Shown here piece after piece: positions 41,358 through 48,583 of a stretch of DNA of 64,000 nt. The stretch comes from Rothia amarae. Its GTDB lineage: Bacteria > Actinomycetota > Actinomycetes > Actinomycetales > Micrococcaceae. The stretch's first letter is position 1, and every line of letters begins with the position of its first letter. Under the pieces are notes generated by a model. The model was not told the DNA's origin. It was given only the letters and a program-made list of their open reading frames with translations, and made no database searches. A program made the position numbers and the translations under genes. The stretch covers positions 1,116,001 through 1,180,000 of the forward strand of contig NZ_CP061538.1 in assembly GCF_014705945.2 (NCBI RefSeq), read 5' to 3'.

Positions 41358-43088
41358 ATGGCAAAATCACTGACCCAGCAAGATAAAGCTGCCGCAACCA
41401 AAAAACCTACACCACGTTCGGCAAAACCGAATGGTCAATGGAAAATCGATGGCACGGAACCGCTCAATGATAATGAGCGATTTAAACTCGAAGACAACGG
41501 TCTCAACGTTCGCGAGCGCATTGAAAATGAATACTCCAAAGAGGGCTTTGACTCGATTCCCGCTGACGACTTGCGCGGACGTATGCGCTGGTGGGGAATG
41601 TACACCCAGCGTAAGCAAGGCATTGACGGCGGTCGTACCGCTAAGCTCTCTCCTGAAGAGCTCGAAGATCACTATTTCATGTTGCGTGTACGCATTGATG
41701 GCGGGCAGCTTACCACCGAGCAAGCGCGTGTGATTGGGGAAATTTCCCAGGAATTCGCTCGCGATACAGCCGATATTACAGATCGCCAAAATATTCAGTT
41801 GCACTGGATACAAATTGAAGATGCTCCAGAAATTTGGCGACGATTAGAAGCCGTGGGGCTTTCAACTACCGAGGCTTGTGGAGATGTACCGCGTGTTATT
41901 TTGGGATCTCCCGTAGCTGGAGTAGACGCCGATGAACTCATTGACCCTACGGTTTACATTGAGGAAATCAAGGAAAAGTTCATAGGAGATCCTGACCTTT
42001 CTAACCTGCCTCGAAAATTCAAGACAGCCATCACTGGAAATCCAAGCCACGACGTCGTCCATGAAATTAACGACATCTCGTTGGTTGCTGTGAACCACCC
42101 CGAGTTAGGTGTGGGATTTAGCTTCTGGGTGGGAGGGGGTCTGTCGACCAATCCTAAATTGGCAGAAAATGTCGGGGTGTTCGTCAAACCTGAGCAAGTA
42201 ACCGATGTGTGGCTGGGTACTATCAAAATTTTCCGCGATTACGGCTACCGTCGATTGAGAAACCGTGCTCGTATGAAATTCCTCATCAACGACTGGGGTG
42301 TAGAGAAGTTTCGCGAGGTTCTTGAAAACGAATACCTGGGTTACTCCTTGGCAGATGGCATTGAGATGCCTGCTCCGACAAAGAGCGGGGACCATGTGGG
42401 TGTGTTTGCTCAAAAAGATGGAAGGAATTTTGTGGGCTTGAACCCCACAGTTGGTCGTATTTCTGGCACCACGTTGGTAAAACTTGCTGAGCTAGCTGAG
42501 GCCGCTGGTTCGAAGCGGGTGCGCACCACTCCCTACCAAAAGATTTTGGTGTTGGACGTTCCCGATCAAGAAATCGATGCTCTCCTGGAGGGAATTGAAG
42601 AGCTCGGGCTTACCGCCAACCCTTCAATTTTCCGCCGCAATACCATTGCGTGCACGGGTATTGAATACTGCAAGTTAGCGATTGTTGATACAAAGAAAAC
42701 GGCGATTGATGCAATAGACCAGTTGGAAAAACGCCTGGAAGACGTCAAAGAAGAATTGCCTCAACAGTTCAACGTTTTCATTAACGGTTGCCCCAATGCT
42801 TGCGCGCGTACTCAGACTGCAGATATTGGGTTGAAGGGTCAAATCATTACCACTGATGAAGGAGAACAAGTTCCTGGGTTCCAGGTCCATTTAGGGGGAA
42901 CGCTGGCTGATTATCTCAACGCTGGATCCGGCAACGTGGGTAAAACCGTCCGGGGACTAAAGGTTGCATCTGCTGACCTAGTGGATTATTTGGAGAGAGT
43001 ATTGCGTAAGTACCTGGATACCCGCTCCACTGAGGAAGAGACTTTCGCGGTCTGGGCACAGAGTGCGGACGAAGAGCTTCTGGTCTAA
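41358..43088 (+). CDS. sir: Ferredoxin-dependent sulfite reductase
   Basis: 576 aa siroheme/[4Fe-4S] enzyme reducing sulfite to sulfide with six electrons from ferredoxin. The cluster ligands are in CTGIEYC and CPNAC. The N-terminal half shows GQLTTEQARVIGEIS and DITDRQNIQLHWI. The C-terminal repeat follows with GVFAQKDGRNFVGLN. It belongs to the family shared by Sir and ferredoxin-nitrite reductase; the cys operon context makes sulfite the likely substrate. AAAGGA lies 8 bases before ATG. It is the last gene of the operon. Confidence 0.92.
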   Translation: MAKSLTQQDKAAATKKPTPRSAKPNGQWKIDGTEPLNDNERFKLEDNGLNVRERIENEYSKEGFDSIPADDLRGRMRWWGMYTQRKQGIDGGRTAKLSPEELEDHYFMLRVRIDGGQLTTEQARVIGEISQEFARDTADITDRQNIQLHWIQIEDAPEIWRRLEAVGLSTTEACGDVPRVILGSPVAGVDADELIDPTVYIEEIKEKFIGDPDLSNLPRKFKTAITGNPSHDVVHEINDISLVAVNHPELGVGFSFWVGGGLSTNPKLAENVGVFVKPEQVTDVWLGTIKIFRDYGYRRLRNRARMKFLINDWGVEKFREVLENEYLGYSLADGIEMPAPTKSGDHVGVFAQKDGRNFVGLNPTVGRISGTTLVKLAELAEAAGSKRVRTTPYQKILVLDVPDQEIDALLEGIEELGLTANPSIFRRNTIACTGIEYCKLAIVDTKKTAIDAIDQLEKRLEDVKEELPQQFNVFINGCPNACARTQTADIGLKGQIITTDEGEQVPGFQVHLGGTLADYLNAGSGNVGKTVRGLKVASADLVDYLERVLRKYLDTRSTEEETFAVWAQSADEELLV

Positions 43089-43134
43089 GAACTCCTGCTC
43101 TCAGAGTAGCCGTGGTGTTCTGCGCGGCAAATAT

Positions 43135-43179
43135 AAAAGGTGGAGCCTTCACTCTCAATGAGTGAAGGCTCCACCTTTT
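43135..43179. terminator. Bidirectional terminator between sir and cobA
   Basis: A 20-bp perfect stem (43135-43154 with 43160-43179), with AAAA and TTTT at its ends and a 5-base loop. It is the strongest hairpin of the window. Confidence 0.9.
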
Positions 43180-43184
43180 AGACT

Positions 43185-44207
43185 TTAATGGGTTTCAAAT
43201 GCCTTTCCCATCAGTTCTTCCCTGTTTTCACCCACCGCGGCACAGACATTGCCGATGGTTGTAACAGCTGGAGGTTTAAGCTGGTCATAATTCTCCAAGC
43301 AAGTACCTACAGTGGAGAAGTACTCCCGTTGATGGGCGCGGAAACCATCTTGGACGGTCACCATCGGCATATCTGGGCGGACGCCGCGTTCCAGCAAGCC
43401 TGCGATGGTGTGGGGGAGAGTTTTCACTCCCATGAGGATGGAAACCGTACCGCCGTCCTTCAGTAACCCGGAGAGCTGATCGAGCTCAGAATCGGTGAGC
43501 TTTTGATGGGCTGAGACTACCGTAAACATATGGGAGACCCCGCGAAGGGTCAACGGAACGCCTGCCATGGCGGGAAGAGATATAGAGGAAGTTACGCCCG
43601 AGAAGACTTTCACCGGGATGCCTTCTTTTTCGCAGACATAAAGTTCCTCAGCCCCGCGTCCGAAAACATAGGGGTCTCCACCTTTGAGGCGAGCTACTTT
43701 CTTACCCTGCAGTGCGTAACGCACCATCAGCTGATCAATTTCTCGCTGGGGGACCCGATGCTTTCCGGGAATTTTACCCACATCAATGATTTCGGCATGA
43801 GGAGCCCATCGAGGTAAATCCTGGTAGGGTGCTAAATGATCGAGAAGAACTACATCTGCCTGACTGAGTACTTCCAGAGCATGGCGAGTCATCAAACCAG
43901 GATCCCCAGGGCCGGCTCCAATGAGGAACACTTCGCCCTGCGATTCGGCAGGAACCTCGGTATCAACGATGGAGGGCGCACCAATACCTGAAGAAAGTAC
44001 AGCAGCTCTCCACTTTTGTGCCTCTCTCTCATCAGAAACACAAAGCACTACTAAACCCACCGGAGTCCCCGGCGCACGCATATCCTCGACGCGGTTGAAG
44101 CGTAGTACCTCCGTTGCCTGGGCAAACTTCAAAGCCACCCTTTCAGTGCGTGTAGCCTCACCGCACAGCAGCACAGAACAATTCTCAATATCTAAATCAA
44201 CAAACAC
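43185..44207 (-). CDS. cobA: Uroporphyrinogen-III C-methyltransferase with degenerate CysG-like N-domain
   Basis: 340 aa. Residues from about 92 onward are a complete SUMT: GEVFLIGAGPGDPGLMT, ADVVLLDHL, VARLKGGDPYVFGRGAEE and GVTSSISLPAMAGVPLT. It makes precorrin-2 from uroporphyrinogen III with SAM. Residues 1-90 are a shortened relic of the CysG precorrin-2 dehydrogenase fold: CSVLLCGEATRTERVA stands where a GGGxVA NAD site should be, yet PSIVD keeps the position of the catalytic Asp. The start is GTG 44207 with AAGGG at good spacing. It lies downstream of nirB on the same strand, with a hairpin between. Confidence 0.9.
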   Translation of the reverse strand: MFVDLDIENCSVLLCGEATRTERVALKFAQATEVLRFNRVEDMRAPGTPVGLVVLCVSDEREAQKWRAAVLSSGIGAPSIVDTEVPAESQGEVFLIGAGPGDPGLMTRHALEVLSQADVVLLDHLAPYQDLPRWAPHAEIIDVGKIPGKHRVPQREIDQLMVRYALQGKKVARLKGGDPYVFGRGAEELYVCEKEGIPVKVFSGVTSSISLPAMAGVPLTLRGVSHMFTVVSAHQKLTDSELDQLSGLLKDGGTVSILMGVKTLPHTIAGLLERGVRPDMPMVTVQDGFRAHQREYFSTVGTCLENYDQLKPPAVTTIGNVCAAVGENREELMGKAFETH

Positions 44208-44225
44208 AAATATCCCTTAGAAACG

Positions 44226-44268
44226 GCTAGGTAGGTTCATCTTCTCCAAAAGACTAAACCTACCTAGC
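44226..44268. other. Hairpin between nirB and cobA
   Basis: A 12-bp perfect inverted repeat (44226-44237 with 44257-44268) and a 19-base loop. T residues follow on the forward strand only. In the nirB-cobA direction it would be a stabilising or partly terminating hairpin. Confidence 0.55.
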
Positions 44269-44308
44269 TTTTCAATTCTCAGACGACGAAGTAAAAACTA
44301 CTTCTGCC

Positions 44309-46948
44309 CTAGCTGGGCTGACCGACGGGAATCTTTGCACCCGAAACCAGAACCGGGCCATCGCCACGTTCATGTGCAGCTATTTCTTCCGGCGTAGCCG
44401 GGCGAATCTGCTCGCGTTCCAGCACATACATGCGTGAACCTTCGTCCTGAGCATCAGGTTCATTCACAAAGGCACGGAATCGCTTGAGACGCTCGGGATC
44501 TTTCAACGTAGCAACCCATTCGTCTTCATAAGATTCAACATGGCGTTCCGCTTCTGCTTCTAGCTCAGCGCAAATACCCAAAGAATCCTCGATAATGACA
44601 GCTTTCAGATGCTCAATCGCATCACCAAACTGCTCATCCAAATCCTCAGCCCAGCGCGCTGTACGTTGTAGCCGGTCAGCGGTGCGGATGTAATACATCA
44701 GGTAACGGTCTACGTACTTGATAAGGGTCTCTTTATCAAGGTCTGTTGCAAAGAGTCGACCGTGCGCCGGGTTTGCACCACCGTTGCCGGCAAAGTACAG
44801 ATTCCAACCCTTGGCGGTAGCAATCACACCGACGTCCTTATTCTGAGCCTCAGCGCACTCGCGGTTACAACCCACAACACCCATCTTGAACTTATGGGGG
44901 GAGCGCAAACCACGGTAACGGTTCTCCAGCTCAATAGCGAAAGTCGTAGAATCTTGCATACCAAAACGGCACCAGGAAGAGCCAATGCAAGATTTCACAT
45001 TGCGCAAAGATTTACCGTATGCCTGACCAGACTCAAAGCCTGCGTCAACAAACTTCTGCCAAATCTCTGGCAGCTGCTCCAAACGAGCACCATAGAGACC
45101 AATACGCTGTGCACCATTGACCTTGGTGTACAAACCGTATTCCTTGGCGACATCAGCAATCACACCGAGCTTCTCGGGAGTGATTTCGCCACCGGGAATA
45201 CGAGGAATGACGCCGTAGGTGCCATCTTTCTGCATATTCGCCAGATTACGGTCGTTGGTTTCCTGCAAAGTACCACGGCCACCGTCAAGCACGTAAGAGT
45301 TCTTCGTTGAAGCGAGAATAGAGGCAACAGTGGGCTTGCAGATAGCACAACCGTCTTCCCCGTGACCAAAACGCTTCAACACCGAGGGGAAATCATTGTA
45401 GTCAGTTGCCTTGACCGCTGCGAATAACTCAGCACGGGAGAAATCAAAGTGCTCACACAGCGCCTTGCTTACGGTCTTGCCCATAGCTTTCATCTGCTTG
45501 GCAAGGGTCTTCTGAATCACGGGAACGCACGAACCGCACTGAGTACCCGCAGTAGTTGCTTTCTTAATAGAGGGAACATCTTGATTACCATCCACAATGG
45601 ACTGGCGAACTTCACCAAAAGTGATGTTGTTGCAGGAGCACAGCACCGCATCATCTGGCATATCAGTATCCGGAGCGCCCTCGCCACCCGCAGCAGATAG
45701 GAATGCAGCCGCTTCCGCAGGTAGCTCACGACCCACCAAAGGCTTCAGATTATCGAAAGGCGTAGCATCGCCCACGAACACACCACCGAGCAGAGTCTTC
45801 GCATCAGAAGATGTCACAATCTTCTGATAAATCTTCTGCGCCGGATCAATATACATAATCTCCAGCGCACCCTCGCTTGTAGCACGGCGATCGCCAAAAC
45901 CGCCGACCTCAAGACCGGAGAACTTCAACTTGGTGGCAATATCAAACTCTTCAACGTGAGCATCATGGCCCGTCAAATTCTTAGCCACCGCATCTGCCAT
46001 TAAATTGGCAGGAGCTACAAGACCCCAGGTGCGTCCCAGAACACAGGCTACTTCACCAATAGCCCAGATATTCTCATCTTCTGACTGGCAGCGATCGTTG
46101 ACAACTACACCGCCGCGCTCGCCGACGGTCAGCCCAGCTTCGCGAGCTAGCTGGTCGTTGGCGCGGATACCGGCAGCCATGCATACCAAATCTGCATCCA
46201 GGTTGTGAACATCGGCTTCATCGCCCATGCCGTCTGCTACTGATACAGAAGTAACTTCGCCCTGGGCGTTCTTATTGATGGTTGAGATGAAAGCACCGGT
46301 TTCGATGTTGATACCGGCCTCTCGAATCAGAGAATTTACAAGGTGTCCGCCGCCCTGATCTACTTCAATGGAGAGAAGCCAAGAGGCGACATCCAAAATG
46401 GTGGGTTCTGCACCCAAGTCACGCAAACCTTCGGCAGCTTCGAGTCCTAGCAAACCGCCGCCGACGACGATAGCGCGAGGAGCTCTGCCGAGCTTCTCTT
46501 TGAGACGGGCTACTTCGCTGACCATGGTTTGAACGTCTTCAATGGTGCGGAAGACATGGGCGGAGTCGGAACCGGGAATAGGGATTTTAACCGCACGGGA
46601 GCCGGTGGCGAGAACAAGTTCATCGTAAGGGTAGCTCTCGCCGTTATCTGCGGAGACCATGTGGTTCTTGCGGTCTATGGCAGTAGCTGAGACACCTAAC
46701 TGAAGGTTAACTCTTGAATCTTCCCAGATTTCAGGATTAGCGAGGGTGAGATCTTTTTCTGGATCTTTGAAGAGTTGCTCCAGCGCTACGCGGTCGTAGG
46801 GTACGTGGGCTTCAGCGGAGAGGACGGTAACACGATCCTCATTTTGAGATTCTTTGAGGTAAGCGCGAACAAATCGCCAGGCAGCAGGACCACCGCCGAT
46901 CACTAGAATGTTTCTCAATCCGTGTGCGTGCTTATCAGTCATCTTCAT
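44309..46948 (-). CDS. nirB: Assimilatory nitrite reductase (NADH) large subunit
   Basis: About 879 aa from ATG 46948. Domains in order: FAD/NAD(P) pyridine-disulfide oxidoreductase (ILVIGGGPAAWRFV; second site AIVVGGGLLGLEAAEGL), a BFD-like [2Fe-2S] domain (CSCNN then CGSC), ferredoxin-like siroheme half-domains, and siroheme/[4Fe-4S] ligands in CIGSSWC and CNREC, followed by YFAGNGGANPAHG. It reduces nitrite to ammonium with NADH. A TTG at 47002 would add 18 unsupported residues; ATG 46942 is also possible. nirD is divergent instead of downstream. No nitrate reductase or transporter is present here. Confidence 0.94.
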   Translation of the reverse strand: MKMTDKHAHGLRNILVIGGGPAAWRFVRAYLKESQNEDRVTVLSAEAHVPYDRVALEQLFKDPEKDLTLANPEIWEDSRVNLQLGVSATAIDRKNHMVSADNGESYPYDELVLATGSRAVKIPIPGSDSAHVFRTIEDVQTMVSEVARLKEKLGRAPRAIVVGGGLLGLEAAEGLRDLGAEPTILDVASWLLSIEVDQGGGHLVNSLIREAGINIETGAFISTINKNAQGEVTSVSVADGMGDEADVHNLDADLVCMAAGIRANDQLAREAGLTVGERGGVVVNDRCQSEDENIWAIGEVACVLGRTWGLVAPANLMADAVAKNLTGHDAHVEEFDIATKLKFSGLEVGGFGDRRATSEGALEIMYIDPAQKIYQKIVTSSDAKTLLGGVFVGDATPFDNLKPLVGRELPAEAAAFLSAAGGEGAPDTDMPDDAVLCSCNNITFGEVRQSIVDGNQDVPSIKKATTAGTQCGSCVPVIQKTLAKQMKAMGKTVSKALCEHFDFSRAELFAAVKATDYNDFPSVLKRFGHGEDGCAICKPTVASILASTKNSYVLDGGRGTLQETNDRNLANMQKDGTYGVIPRIPGGEITPEKLGVIADVAKEYGLYTKVNGAQRIGLYGARLEQLPEIWQKFVDAGFESGQAYGKSLRNVKSCIGSSWCRFGMQDSTTFAIELENRYRGLRSPHKFKMGVVGCNRECAEAQNKDVGVIATAKGWNLYFAGNGGANPAHGRLFATDLDKETLIKYVDRYLMYYIRTADRLQRTARWAEDLDEQFGDAIEHLKAVIIEDSLGICAELEAEAERHVESYEDEWVATLKDPERLKRFRAFVNEPDAQDEGSRMYVLEREQIRPATPEEIAAHERGDGPVLVSGAKIPVGQPS

Positions 46949-47004
46949 ACCGTTCGTCGAATTTGCGGACAGGGTGGGATACCGCGAAATAATTTGAATC
47001 AATA

Positions 47005-47019
47005 ATGCTAATATAGCAT
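47005..47019. promoter_or_regulatory. Inverted repeat in the nirB-nirD intergenic region
   Basis: ATGCTA and TAGCAT flank ATA, a perfect 15-base palindromic site. The reverse strand reads TATATT within it, which could be a -10 for nirB. It is central enough to control both divergent genes. Confidence 0.45.
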
Positions 47020-47087
47020 CTGAAATACATCAGTCGGATTAATTTTTAATGCCCAAACTAATAGATTCCTAAAAATAAGGTAAAGGT

Positions 47088-47417
47088 ATGAGCGACCAAA
47101 AATGGCAAAAGGTGTGCAAGCTGAATGATTTGGAAGAGCATTGGGGTGAGGTTGCCCTGATTAAGAACCACCAGTACGCGATTTTTCGATTGAATAATGA
47201 CCGAGTGTTTGCCTCTGATCATGCAGATCCCAATAGTGGCGCCCTGGTAATTGCTCGTGGAATCACTGGTCAAAAGGGGGATATCCCTACCATTGCTTCC
47301 CCTCTGTATAAAGAAGAATATGATTTGCGTACCGGAGAAAGCCTGAATTCTGACTTCACCTTGCCGGTTTACGAGACCCGCATAGAAGATGGAGAAGTAT
47401 TTCTGCGTATTGCATAA
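47088..47417 (+). CDS. nirD: Nitrite reductase small subunit NirD
   Basis: 109 aa Rieske-fold protein without the Cys/His cluster ligands, as is normal for NirD. Landmarks: KVCKLNDLEEHWGEVALIKNHQYAIFRL, SDHADPNSGALVIARGI, and SPLYKEEYDLRTGESL. It associates with NirB. AAGGTAAAGG lies just before ATG 47088. It is transcribed away from nirB with 139 bases between the starts, which is unusual since the genes usually form one operon. Confidence 0.93.
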   Translation: MSDQKWQKVCKLNDLEEHWGEVALIKNHQYAIFRLNNDRVFASDHADPNSGALVIARGITGQKGDIPTIASPLYKEEYDLRTGESLNSDFTLPVYETRIEDGEVFLRIA

Positions 47418-47547
47418 TTCTTCAACTACCATCAGAGAGACGTTATGGTACGACCATAGACGTGGGCTGTGTAGTTTTTTCCCTTTTTGGTTTTAACTAA
47501 ATTAGCGCGTCCCGTATCATATTCTTTTTCTCTGTGTTAAAAGTAAA

Positions 47548-47572
47548 GGTAAATTTATAATTAACATTTACC
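47548..47572 (+). promoter_or_regulatory. Promoter -10 enclosed by an inverted repeat
   Basis: A perfect TATAAT (47556-47561) lies between GGTAAAT (47548-47554) and ATTTACC (47566-47572), a perfect 7-bp inverted repeat with an 11-base spacer. A dimeric repressor bound there would cover the promoter. The -35 is poor. It lies 15 bases before the start of the precorrin-2 dehydrogenase-like gene. Confidence 0.5.
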
Positions 47573-47586
47573 GCATTGGAGATTGT

Positions 47587-48039
47587 ATGCTACCCCTTAT
47601 GCTGAACGTCTACGGCAAGCCGGTGCTCGTCGTAGGCGGGGGATCTGTAGCTCGACGTCGGGTGGAAAAAGTAGTGCAAAGCGGCGGTGTCGTCTGCCTC
47701 GTTGCCCCTACGATTACGAGTGGTCTCCACGAATTGGTGGAACATGCCTCGGTAAAATGGCACCAACGTATCTTTCAACCCTCAGACGTGGAAGGTATGT
47801 GGTTATGCTTCGCCCACACTGATTCTCAACAGGTGAACCAGAATATTGCGAAGCTTTGTTCTCAGAAACAGATTTTTTGCCTACAGGGTGGAGCGCCAGA
47901 TCAATCAGACTTCTGGATGATGGCACACCAAACTTCAGAATCAGGCATCACTGTTGCGGTTTCCTCGCAAAAGAATCCTCGGCGCTCACTCAACGTGGTG
48001 AAACGCTTGGTGGAGTTGGTCAACAAACAGAAACTCTAA
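47587..48039 (+). CDS. Precorrin-2 dehydrogenase-like protein (CysG N-terminal domain)
   Basis: 150 aa. The N-terminal MLPLMLNVYGKPVLVVGGGS and SVARRRVEKVV give a complete NAD-binding Rossmann start. LCFAHTDSQQVNQNIAKLC aligns with the CysG segment before the active site. At the CysG position NVVDAP this protein has LQGGAP, so the catalytic Asp is replaced by Gly. The helical dimerisation tail is also short. GGAG lies five bases before ATG. The expected reaction is NAD+-dependent oxidation of precorrin-2 to sirohydrochlorin, but the missing Asp makes independent activity uncertain. Confidence 0.8.
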   Translation: MLPLMLNVYGKPVLVVGGGSVARRRVEKVVQSGGVVCLVAPTITSGLHELVEHASVKWHQRIFQPSDVEGMWLCFAHTDSQQVNQNIAKLCSQKQIFCLQGGAPDQSDFWMMAHQTSESGITVAVSSQKNPRRSLNVVKRLVELVNKQKL

Positions 48040-48199
48040 AAACCGCCACGAATATCGAAAATTGTAATTCCCGTGAGACTGTTCGCGCTCCCGAGAGGTC
48101 TACCTCGATATTTTGGGTAGAAGCCTGACACCCAACACAACATATAGGGGTGCATCCGGTGATTTGCTCCCAGCAGGCACTCACCCCGCAGGGCTCCTC

Positions 48200-48583
48200 C
48201 ATAAAATGCGTTAGACAGCGACGGCGAAACTGCCTAGACTTGAATCAGTTGCATTGACCCGGCCATCACCGGCGAGCAATCCGGAAGAACGAACCGTACC
48301 TGCAATACCTCATCAATTCGTTGCGACGAGGGGTGGAGCGGAATAGATACAGTTTTAGTAGAACCGGACGGGTAAGCCCGTAACAGCAGTCATGAAGCGA
48401 CTGATAACGCTTGACTGTGTCATTTCCCCCGAGAAACCCCGTTTCCCGGGGGAGTGGCACGGGTAGCGCTCAGTAAGCAAGGTGGTACCGCGCCGCCGCA
48501 CCGTTCTGCACCGGCAGCAATGTGTGCTGTAGCGTCCTTGCAAGTCCTATTTTTCAATGGATTACTACAAAGGGCGCGTCGCA
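48200..48583 (+). promoter_or_regulatory. T-box leader of ileS, translational type
   Basis: The hallmark AAGGTGGTACCGCG is at 48479-48492. The specifier hairpin CCGG-CCATCA-CCGG (48259-48272) shows ATC (48265-48267), an Ile codon, on a six-base loop, the ultrashort stem I of actinobacteria. Two competing helices are readable. The antisequestrator is GCAAGG (48477-48482) with CCTTGC (48536-48541), leaving the TGGT bulge for tRNA. The sequestrator is GCGTCCTT (48532-48539) with AAGGGCGC (48570-48577), which hides the ileS ribosome-binding site. Uncharged tRNA-Ile should free translation. The 5' boundary is estimated. Confidence 0.92.

Noticed and set aside
44762-45310. 182-codon frame opposite nirB
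   Set aside because: Antisense to the conserved siroheme domain of nirB; no ribosome-binding site or family similarity.
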